Source: Nemertoderma westbladi (lineage: Eukaryota > Xenacoelomorpha > Nemertodermatida > Nemertodermatidae). From it: 64,000 nt of DNA. Location: positions 23,460-87,459 of the forward strand of contig JAUCBJ010000373.1 of assembly GCA_032718475.1 (NCBI GenBank), written 5' to 3'. Below the pieces are notes generated by a model, which saw nothing but the letters and a program-made list of their open reading frames with translations, was not told the origin of the DNA and made no database searches. This document shows positions 55,259 through 64,000 of this stretch, one piece after another. Made by a program: the position numbers and the translations under genes. The stretch's first letter is position 1, and each line of letters opens with the position of its first letter.

Positions 55259-55842
55259 TGTAAGCGGATTCAATTCCGCCTCATGACCCTCATAAAATGG
55301 GATAGTGGCATTTTCAGCAATATGTTGGAGATACGAGATTAGCAATAAATAATCTCGTATCACAACCAACATCGGGGGACAGTACAAACCCCGAAGCCAC
55401 ACACAAAGGGAGGTTAGAGGTCAAACTACCTCGGAAGGGGACACAGCTAGCAGGGGCTAGCCACAGGGGGGAAACACTCCCAGAGAGTGGAAAGGCGTGA
55501 AGTAGGTTATTAGCCAATAGGGGCGAAGGAGAGCATCCACTAGGTAGCAGGCCAAGGTACTGTAGGAGTGAAGTAATCCTATATTATCTCCTACATACCG
55601 GTTTACCATTCAGTTACCAATTGTTAGTTTCAGTGAAGACCGGCATTATTGTCTTACTATCATCACAGTGTTGTCATATGCTTTTATTCAGATTACTATT
55701 ACCGGTTTATCATTCATACTGTGCTATCATTACGTATTATTATATATCAGAATGAAGGAACATCAAACTCAAACGTTTTCTCCACCAGTCTGCGGTGACG
55801 CGTACAAACATAACCCGGTCGGGGTCCCTTGATCCCGTCACA
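55259..55842 (+). repeat. 3' LTR of outer element
   Basis: 584 bp, same ends as the 5' LTR, with an extra 11 bp (GTCTGCGGTGAC region near 55788-55800). It is followed by TSD GACTT at 55843-55847. Confidence 0.93.
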
Positions 55843-55873
55843 GACTTGTTGGCACTTGGCTGCATATGGTTAA

Positions 55874-56209
55874 CTAAATACTGGTCCCGAAACAGCGAAA
55901 GTAAAGGTATATTATTGCAACTCTCTTTGGGCAGACGTATACTTTTCTAATTCCACCTTAGATCGTCTCAAGGTAGCATATAATAATACAGTTCGCCGGC
56001 TGTTTGGGTTTAAATTCGACTGCAGTGCAAGTAACATGCTCGTCAGTCTAGGAATTAACAACTTTATTCACGTTAGACGATTTTCAGTCATTAGTTTATT
56101 TGATAGAGTATATGCGTCCAATAACATTATTCTTTACAATATCCGTAACACTTGTTTAGCTATATCTAAAATTTATGAGTCATTTTTACGTTGTAAAGTA
56201 GTAGAGTAG
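55874..56209 (+). pseudogene. LINE reverse-transcriptase C-terminal remnant
   Basis: Open frame between TAA at 55871 and TAG at 56207. It resembles the tail of non-LTR retrotransposon RTs of the CR1/Jockey-like type: YYCNSLWADVYF, LDRLKVAYNNTVRRLFGF, SASNMLVSLGI, FIHVRR. It is followed by AT-rich 3' sequence ending (AAT)n near 56305-56330, a plausible LINE tail. Only the last 110 or so residues survive. It lies just outside the outer LTR target site. Confidence 0.7.
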
Positions 56210-56602
56210 AGTTAATCTAAAAATGTGCTATTTCTAATATTTACTGTAGTTTATGGATGTCTATATATATTCATATATATATATATTGGAATTATCTGGA
56301 ATAAATATGAAATAATAATAATAATTATATGTTAATAAATTCACAAAGAAGGACAGACTGACACGACGGTTTTCAATATCTGTGCGAATGTTTATTCCCT
56401 TAGCATTCTCATTGCCGCTTCTATCAGTCTATACTATATGTTAGTGCCATTGCCATATACTGTAGCAACCAACAGAACATAACACAACACAATCCTGGTA
56501 GCCGCTTGGATGGTGGAAAAACCGTTCAAAAATAAATCACGGTTGGTTAGTTTTCCAAGCGGCGTCAAGAAGAGTTAACTGATTAATAGGTACTGCACTG
56601 CC
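56210..56602. other. LINE 3' flank and spacer
   Basis: A TATATA tract, an (AATAAT)n tail and about 270 bp of unremarkable sequence. No gene seen. Confidence 0.4.
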
Positions 56603-56899
56603 GGCGCATCCCGGGGCTGGCGGACACCAGCTGTCACTCATCCTGGACCTCTCCTGCATTGTTTATTTGACAAAAGGTAGCGGCAGTCACACTCTTTAAA
56701 TCACTTAGCTTTAAGTAGGCCTACCCGTCTTCAGTCTCGCTTGTGTGCAGTGCACTTCTTACTGGTCCGCAATGCCTAATCTCTAAAATCACATACGGAT
56801 TATTCTCCATAGGAATTCATTACATACGCACATACGCGTATATACATACGGATACGGCAAATGTATACAGATACGGATACGGCGAAAAGTTATACCCTG
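56603..56899 (-). mobile_element. Right long inverted repeat, CCCTG-ended
   Basis: Reverse complement of 29165-29618 with small gaps, running from GGCGCATCCCGGGG at 56603 to CGGCGAAAAGTTATACCCTG at 56899. It has the shorter, presumably ancestral, internal sequence without the 130-bp insertion. Confidence 0.6.
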
Positions 56900-57059
56900 T
56901 CGGACAGTTGGTTTCACTATGCCTGGGCCAAAACATTCCATGATTTATAGACTATGAGATAGATTTGCATATGCGCCTGTGGTAAAAGACTCTAAATTTA
57001 ATAGTTTGTGGTTGTTGTCGATAATTGATTACTACATGACGTAGCAAAACACTCATTTT
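56898..57059 (+). other. Copy of 62-bp unit and spacer
   Basis: 56898-56957 matches the second unit at 29096-29164 (GTCGGACAGTTGGTTTCACT through GATTTAT.GACTATG). The rest shows nothing. Confidence 0.5.
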
Positions 57060-57725
57060 ATAGCCAAAAACAATTACCAATTGATGGAAAGGAGCAGATT
57101 AGAGAGACCGGATTTTCTAACCAAAACAATAAACAATCACTTTACCAAATGAAGGAAAGGAGCAGGTTACATAGATGGTCTTTTCTAACCAAAACAATAA
57201 ACGATAACATTACCAATTGAGGGAAAGGAGCAGGTTAAAGAGGCGGAATTTTCTTACCAAAACAATATACGATCACTTTACCAAATCTGGGAAAGGAGCA
57301 GGTTTCAGAGGCGGGATTTTCTAACCAAAACAACAAACGATCACTTAATTAATTGAGGGAAAGGAGCAGGTTACAGAGCGGGATTTTCTAACCAAAACAA
57401 TAAACGATCATTTAACTAATTGAGGGAAAGGGGCGGGTTACAGAGGCGGGATTTTCTAACCAAAACAATAAACAATCACTTTACCAAATGAAGGAAAGGA
57501 GCAGGTTACATAGATGGTCTTTTCTAACCAAAACAATAAACGATAACATTACCAATTGAGGGAAAGGAACAGGTTACAGAGGCGGAATTTCCTAACCAAA
57601 ACAATAAACGATCACTTAACTAATTGAGGGAAAGGGGCAGGTTACAGAGGCGGGATTTTCTAACCAAAACAATAAACAGTCACTTTACAAAATGAAGGAA
57701 AGGAGCAGGTTACAGAGGCGGGCCT
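57060..57725 (+). repeat. About 67-bp tandem array, about 10 copies
   Basis: Units contain TTTTCTAACCAAAACAATAA, then ACGATCACTTTACCAAAT, GGGAAAGGAGCAGGTTACAG and AGGCGGGA. Length varies by a few bases. A pair of adjacent units recurs, giving a longer period in part of the array. Confidence 0.85.
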
Positions 57726-58818
57726 ATAAAACTGCAAAATAGTGCTCTATATACTAATACCGGTACTGATAGCCTGCGAGAACAGCAGTAGAGAAACCGG
57801 TAGCATGGAACCTAAAGGTAAATTTCTGGAGGACATAAAAAGTTAAAAAACTTACCTTGGCTACCTTACAACAGTAGGACACCTATTACTTTCAATTTCC
57901 CAGTCACAATACTGCAATCTGTACGGGTACTGTAGGCCTACTATACAGCTATATCAGTACTGCAGTATATGGCTGTATAGGGTAATCTATGGTGTATACT
58001 GTATGGCAGTATGGCTGTATGGGTTGATGTGATGGTCACACTGACTGACTGACAGGCCTACACCTGTACACGACTTATAAGTACCGGTACCAGCAATCCT
58101 GCAATCGGCAGATCGGTACGAGCTGACGAGTGTATGCCAGTATTCCCTAGCTTATAGGCCTACTGGCCTACCTGCTACCAGCCTACTGACTGTGGACTGC
58201 CAGAACTGCAGAATGCACTGCTTATACCTGTCTGCCTGTATACAATATACTGTTCTATAACTGCCAGACTGTGTTGTTATACCAGCCAGCCAGTATACTC
58301 TGTCCTGTCAGCCTGTGTGCTGAGCCAGTACGGCGTACAGGCTGACAGGCGTACCAGTTAGGGAGCACTACCCAGAATGGGGGTGGACGGACACCCTGAA
58401 AGGGGGTGGACAACTGTCGTCAACTGAGCAATTTTTGACTTGAATTTGTATGTAAAATTACAAAAATCAAGTACGAAAGTTTCGTGTTCGGTACGTTATA
58501 TTGAAATTTATATCATTAGATAGAGCATATCGAAATACATATTTTGTATGTACAAAAATAAATTTCTATGTATAGAAAAAGTTTTATTAGCAAATGAAGA
58601 TGATCCACCCCGTTTCGCGGTGGACAGTCACTTTTTTAACAGCACACAAAAGCCAAGCGGCACTGCCTTTCAACTAGTCTGGAGAAGTGTGTAGTGGAGA
58701 TAGAGATGCCTGATAATTTACAGATGCAGTTCTGGCAGAGAGCTCTCTTTATATTTAGGCTATTGAGGTATTGAGCATTGAGCTGTTTAGTGTTTAATGG
58801 ATTGGTTGTTGGAGACAA
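57726..58818. other. Unassigned sequence
   Basis: Rich in AGGCCTA, ACTGTA and CAGCCTG words, with no convincing ORF. An inverted TACGGCGTACAGGCTGACAGG/CAGCCTG pair occurs near 58300-58360. The 60-codon ORF at 58636-58818 has no recognisable feature. Confidence 0.35.
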
Positions 58819-58822
58819 TTAA

Positions 58823-59910
58823 CCCTTCCCCGGTAACGTGGGGTAAAATAATACCCCAAGGGGATTAATTTTGATATTTTTCGACAATCTCTCATATTAT
58901 GTATGTCCAGCTTCATAGTATCTTCCAAAAAACTTGTAATCTAACGATTGTGTGGGTCAAACCCATAAAATTTTGTTTATGAAAAATGTTATGGGCCTTT
59001 AATTTGAAAACAACTTAGTTAGGTAAGATGGGGTATAAAAATACCCCATAACGTTATGGTGCTGGTTTAGTGGTACTTTGTGACTCATTTTGGTGTCATT
59101 GGAACCACAATGGTCGATTTAGTTGTACTAGACTGCTAGACAGCTAGAGGCATGTTTTAACTTTGACTTTTAAGACCAAATTATCAGTATTATGAAGCTA
59201 CTGTATTCTGGTATTGTGTATGGCCTGTATTTCACAAGCCAAGACTTCGGCCTAATCGCGATATGCGATAGATTGCTAAGTATATGTGAATAATTCTTAT
59301 TGTAGGCTTTCTTAGTGGTGTTCTGTCCTTTTGGGTCTCATTATGGGTTCATTGTAACTGCAATAATGTATAATTTAGTTGGACAATAATCACATTTAAT
59401 GACCAAATCATCAGTACTTTTGCAGTCATGGTGTAAATTTCATATTACAATTCAAGATCTTCTGCTATTGCGAGGTGATATAGGGCCTATCTGTATATAT
59501 ATATATTTCACCTTGTTGACTTTCAGTGGTGGTATTTGACTCATTTTATGCTTCTTGGAACTGCAATGGTATACTTGACCCATAACACCACTAAAAAACC
59601 TAAAATGAGAAACACTCTCACACAGCTAATGCTTCACTATGATAGTATCTTGTTGCAAAACGCCCCATCGCGACGTTAACGATGATCGCGATTGTAGTGG
59701 GATAACTTTTGTGGCATTGAGCGTTGGGTAGACTTCAACCAAATTGAAAAAACAAATTCACAACTTATTTTTTCACCATTTGGCAAATTCTGGGAGGGGG
59801 ATTGCAAGTGTTTTTCTGTTTAATGTTACTTAAAATGTCTTATCAATTTGGGGTATAAAAATACCCCACGTTACCGGTGAAGGATAATTTTTTACCATAC
59901 CGGGGCAGGG
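58823..59910. mobile_element. piggyBac-like non-autonomous element
   Basis: Bounded on both sides by TTAA (58819-58822 and 59911-59914), the piggyBac target duplication, with CCC...GGG ends. Terminal inverted repeats include CCCTTCCCCGGTAACGTGGG on the left and CCCACGTTACCGGTGAAGG plus CCGGGGCAGGG on the right. GGGGTATAAAAATACCCC palindromes occur inside (59029, 59850). There are three imperfect internal repeats of about 200 bp (TTAGTGGT...GACTCATTTT...AACTGCAATGGT). No transposase ORF, so a MITE dependent on an autonomous relative. Confidence 0.65.
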
Positions 59911-60817
59911 TTAAATTGAACCAGTACACTGTTGCATTACATTACATAAAATACTGCTGCTACTACCAAGACCCACTCTACTACTAATAACACAAAACAC
60001 GGGGACGTCTATTTACACCAAAAACACACAAAAACACTCAAAAACACACAAAAACACACAAAAACGCACAAAAACACACAAAAACACACAAAAACATACG
60101 GCACATAAATGAAATGCCTGCAAACCTGAATCTGAACGATAATTAATTACAGAATTATCATTGTTGTTTGGGTTGTTGTCTGTTTGTATGCATGTTTGTC
60201 TGTATGGTGTGCATGTACTTAATTGTAATCCAAAACGCAAATAATTATTGCTGAAATAGGCATAGTCTAGTAGTCTACGCTCGCTACAGGTACCTTCAGT
60301 ATAAATTAGATCATTGATGCCCTCGATCCTCTGTGGAATTCCCATAGAACATCACATTGTCTAGGCGGATGCATTGCGCTTATTCCATCTAAACATTACT
60401 AATGATTGTGATCAGGTTATGGTTGATATAAGTTGATGATGCCTTTGATAAATTGCGCAAACTGCGATTATTACAGTGGACAGTGGTTGCGTTTCCCCAA
60501 CATCTCTTTCCAAGCTTGGTGAGAATAACTCTTCCGGGAAGAAAAATATACTCGATTTATGACTACCATCATCCTGTCATCTGATACATCATATGTTGAC
60601 GTCACAGTGAATTCTCCCTGAATCTGAAACTACAGTACTAGCTCGATTCATTCATACTTTATTATTATACACACTGTGTCTGTATTTCATATTCCCTATC
60701 CTATGCGTAATATTATTATGGTGTCCGGATATTGCAAATAATAATAATTGTGTAAAGAAATATTATACTGCATTTTTTTGTAAGAGTTGGGTCCAAAGGT
60801 GCCAAATTATGGGGTGT
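59911..60817. other. Spacer with short CAAAAACACA tract
   Basis: 60018-60095 is a (CACAAAAA)n tract of the same type as the array at 62.8 kb. The remainder shows no gene. Confidence 0.5.
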
Positions 60818-62623
60818 ACGTTTGTACTTATAAACCGGTGGTCATTAGACCTACTCTTGGCCGCTGGCACTAAATTTGCTTAGTATTCTATAGAGATTCC
60901 AATAGAGATATTCTACGTATATTGTACTGTATAGAGATCTAGGACCATCAGGACTCTGCCGCAACGACGGGGAGCGTGTAGACGGAGAGACACTTACTTG
61001 TGCCTTGGTCCCAGGGTTGACAGTGGTGTTTTACCCCCTTGCCCCTAGTCACTGCCAACAGACCCTAATTGCAGGGGGTCGTGTTGCAGGAGGAGCCGAG
61101 TAGGGGAAGAACATGACGTATGTAGAGGTGGTGGATCAGGGGCATATATTCCACCCTTTTGCGTTCAAGACGCAAGACCCTCGGCCGCCCCGGTCCGGAG
61201 ACATCCTCCAGGAGATCGGGTCCCATCTCCATACCGTGACGCATGAGCCACGCTCCCACAGGTCCCTACTTCAGCGCATCGTCGTGGCCATTCTGGTGGG
61301 CAATGCGGCGTCTGTCCTGGCGACTGCTTGCCCATCCCCGGGTTGACTCTTTGGGGATTAGTCTCTTGTATTTATATCTTCTATGTTGACAAAGTTTGTG
61401 ACAAATGTATGTTTTATAAACTCATGTATAAATTTATGACAATATTGTATTTTTTAATATACAGTATGAAAATATTAATATGTAAATATAAATACGATAA
61501 TTACTCTTATCCATTGTTTGCCTCGTTGCGTTCGTCCTGTTTAGTCTTAAAGTATTATATTTGTAATATGTTAGCCACCGACGAGAATCGAAATTAATAA
61601 TAATTAAAAATAGTGTATATTGCTCGACATACTCTACATATACTGTATAAAGGGTACAGGCATTGATTCTAATTTGCGTCCAGTCCCCCCCCCCCCCCCC
61701 TGCCACGATCCAACAGGGACACCGACACAGGGTAGGAGACCAACCGTATTATCTACGAAGCTCTTTAGTGCACGTCGCAATCCACTGACAGCCTAGATTA
61801 AAGTCTTTATATCCCGGTGGGAATTAGAGTGTCGAATAGAAATACATTTGATTTACTTGCTACGACCGGATGATCAATGGACCTCGGAATACGAGCTAAG
61901 AGTATGGATTGTCGGTGTCGCTCTCCTCAACGATTACCAATATGGAACGCAAATTGTCAATTAGGGTGTCGTTTTAGCCTTCTCGTTGGGTCAATGTTAA
62001 ATTAATATTGAACAATTAGTGTCTAGAAGTATAAATTTTACTGTAAACTGTGTTCCTAAATTTAGTTTATTGTTTTGGTTAGAAAAGCCTGCCATTATAA
62101 CCTGATACTTTCCTTTAAAAGGTACCTAAATTGTGAATATCGAAATTAAAATATGTTAAAATAGGCTGAGACGACACCCCAATTGTTAATATGCATACGG
62201 GACATATTTGCTAATAAGTGTAATCGTAATACTGTAGTTAGAGAAAATTCAACATACAGTAAAAATTATATTACGGTACATATTAAGAGACTCTTATTAT
62301 TTTTGTTAAAGCCTTTGTGTCCTAAAATACGCATTTTATTCCCACTAAACTCTGTCCCCTACTCCACACGCCCCGCCGTGTCCGGTTCTGGTATACACCT
62401 AAAGTAATCAACCATTAAAAGCTATTTTTCAACAGAGCTTTTATTGGTTGTTGACCAGCAACGAGCCATGGCGTCATGATGGCAGAGTCCTGATGGTCCT
62501 AGATCTCTATACAGTAGAATATACGTAGAATATCTCTATTGGAATCTCTATAGAATACTAAGCAAATTTAGTGCCAGCGGCCAAGAGTAGGTCTAATGAC
62601 CACCGGTTTATAAGTACAAACGT
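60818..62623. mobile_element. 1.8-kb element with 143-bp terminal inverted repeats
   Basis: 60818-60960 (ACGTTTGTACTTATAAACCG ... AGGACTCTGCC) is repeated in reverse complement at 62481-62623, nearly perfectly. The interior has a GC-rich left part with a short ORF, a poly-C run at 61686-61700 and AT-rich DNA. No transposase was recognised and no target duplication is evident, so the superfamily is unknown. Confidence 0.65.
61113..61346 (+). pseudogene. Unrecognised 77-aa ORF inside TIR element
   Basis: ATG at 61113, stop at 61344. It lies in a GC-rich island (60960-61350) unlike its AT-rich surroundings, with codon-like composition. The C-terminal LLQRIVVAILVGNAASVL segment reminds me of tails of retroelement polyproteins, but I cannot name a family. 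It may be an exapted or captured fragment. Confidence 0.3.
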
Positions 62624-62816
62624 CCCACTAATTTAGTGGGCTGCTGCAGCTTACTGTTGTATTTATAATAGGTCATGGTAGGCGATAGTTCTATATAGTA
62701 TAATATAATAAAAATATAATATAATATAAATATAATATAAATATAATATAAATAATATAAGTATTATATTCGTAAAATTGGCCGATAAAGTAGGTCGATA
62801 AATCAATGGGAAGTGG
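62624..62816. other. Short spacer with TATAAT-type repeats
   Basis: Contains an (AATATAATATAA)n stretch at 62697-62760. No gene. Confidence 0.5.
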
Positions 62817-63935
62817 GTCAATACAAAACACAGAAAAACAAACAAAACACACAAGAACACACGAAAACAAACAAAAACAAATAAAACACACAAAAACAAA
62901 CAAAAACACACAAAAACAAATAAAACACACAAAAACAAATAAAAACATACAAAACACACAAAAAGAAACGAAAACACACAAAAACACACAAAAACAAACA
63001 AAAACACACAAAAACAAACAAAAACACACAACAAACAAATAAACAAAAACACACACAAACAAACAAAAGCAAACAAAAACACAAAAACAAACACAAACAC
63101 AAATAAACAAAAACAAACAAAAACACACACAAACAAACAAAAGCAAACAAAACACACAAAAACAAACAAAAGACACATAAAGAAACAAAACACACAAAAA
63201 CAAACAAAAACACACAAAAACAAACAGAAACACACAAAAACATACAATTCACACAAAAACACACAAAAACATACAATTCACACAAAAACACACAAAACAA
63301 ACAAAAACACACAAAAACAAACAAAGACACACAAAAACAAACAAAGACACACAAAAACAAACAAAAACACACAAAAACAAATAAAAACAAACAAAACAAA
63401 CAAAAACAAACAAAACATGTAGAAAGAAACAAAACACACAAAAACAAACAAAAACACACAAAAACAAACAATTCACACAAAATCACACAAAAACATACAA
63501 TTCACACAAAAACACACAAAACAAACAAAAACACACAAAAACAAACAAAGACACACAAAAACAAACAAAAACACACAAAAACAAATCAAAACAAACAAAA
63601 CAAACAAAACATGTAGAAAGAAACAAAACAAACAAAAACACACAAAAACATACAATTCACACAAAAACACACAAAACATACAATTCACACAAAAACACGC
63701 AAAACAAACAAAAACACACAAAAACAAACAAAGACACACAAAAACAAACAAAGACACACAAAAACACACAAAAAACACACAAAAACAAACAAAGACACAC
63801 AAAAACAAACAAAAACACACAAAAACAAATAAAAACAAACAAAACAAACAAAAACAAACAAAACATGTAGAAAGAAACAAAACACACAAAAACAAACAAA
63901 AACACACAAAAACAAACAAAAACATATAAAACACA
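62817..63935 (+). repeat. CAAAAACACA-type low-complexity array
   Basis: 1.1 kb of CAAAAACA/CACAAAAA repeats with almost no G or T. Landmark variants recur: ACATGTAGAAAGAAACAAAA at about 63415, 63609 and 63863, and ACATACAATTCACAC at about 63241, 63271, 63496, 63650 and 63676. So larger blocks of about 200-250 bp were duplicated. - strand frames read as long Cys/Phe/Val-rich peptides and are considered non-genic. Confidence 0.95.
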
Positions 63936-64000
63936 CAAATTATAATAACTATTTACATTATTGTATGAAAAGTAGCACTATTAGTGTTTATTACTCTTGT

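Larger units (their letters stand above)
29745..55842 (+). mobile_element. Outer BEL/Pao-type LTR retrotransposon, interrupted
   Basis: Bounded by direct LTRs (29745-30317 and 55259-55842), both TG...CA, and by the 5-bp target duplication GACTT at 29740-29744 and 55843-55847. It includes a 17-kb - strand element at 30690-47745. Without that, the element is about 9 kb: 5' LTR, gag, protease, a fragment of RT, extra 3' ORFs, polypurine tract, 3' LTR. A DUF1759-like gag core, a DUF1758-like protease and a 5-bp TSD all indicate BEL/Pao. The catalytic RT core, RNase H and integrase are missing, and gag has stops and frameshifts, so it is not autonomous. Confidence 0.9.

Noticed and set aside
62663-63938. 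- strand ORFs rich in Cys, Phe and Val that look like membrane proteins
   Set aside because: They are translations of CAAAAACACA low-complexity DNA; composition and repeats explain them fully.

Overview
This is a eukaryotic, metazoan genomic window dominated by repeats. Three host genes can be recognised by their protein products: the last exon of a caveolin gene (+ strand, 101-439), a single-exon RNF212/ZIP3-like meiotic RING protein (- strand, 4481-5779) and a single-exon UCHL5/UCH37 deubiquitinase (- strand, 27347-28327). BEL/Pao retrotransposons, LINE fragments, piggyBac-like and Helitron-like non-autonomous elements, and very frequent AGGCCTA and ACCGGTA words suggest a marine invertebrate, perhaps a deuterostome. 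That taxon guess is weak and rests on gene and repeat content only.

Layout. 1-2187: caveolin exon, then AT-rich DNA with a 23-G run and small palindromic MITEs. 2188-4204: a 20-bp minisatellite of about 100 copies. 4481-5779: the RNF212-like gene. 6763-10050: a near-perfect 1.64-kb tandem duplication, each copy holding a 585-bp hairpin element and a poly-C run. 10051-18283: four Helitron-like elements head to tail in the order A-B-A'-B'. Each is filled with about 147-bp tandem units carrying a CTCF-like motif. 19007-25198: a 39-bp minisatellite of about 158 copies. 25474-27352: a G/C-rich minisatellite split by a 5'-truncated LINE, abutting the UCHL5 stop codon.

29165-56899 is a nest with up to three levels. 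The outermost level is a pair of 300-450 bp inverted repeats with CAGGG...CCCTG ends. Inside it is a + strand BEL/Pao-type LTR element (29745-55842, TSD GACTT). Inside that element's gag is a - strand BEL/Pao element (30690-47745, TSD GGAGG). LTR divergence, estimated by eye at about 2% for the outer element and 1% for the inner, agrees with this insertion order. Both LTR elements are defective: frameshifts, internal stops, loss of most of pol in the outer element, and loss of the integrase core in the inner one. Both also carry unrecognised extra reading frames between pol and the 3' LTR; the outer one encodes three CCHC knuckles.

55874-64000: a LINE C-terminal remnant, a 67-bp tandem array, a piggyBac-like MITE with TTAA duplications, an element with 143-bp terminal inverted repeats, and a 1.1-kb CAAAAACACA-type low-complexity array. 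No tRNA, rRNA or CRISPR features were seen. All similarity statements are from recognition by eye; no search was run.
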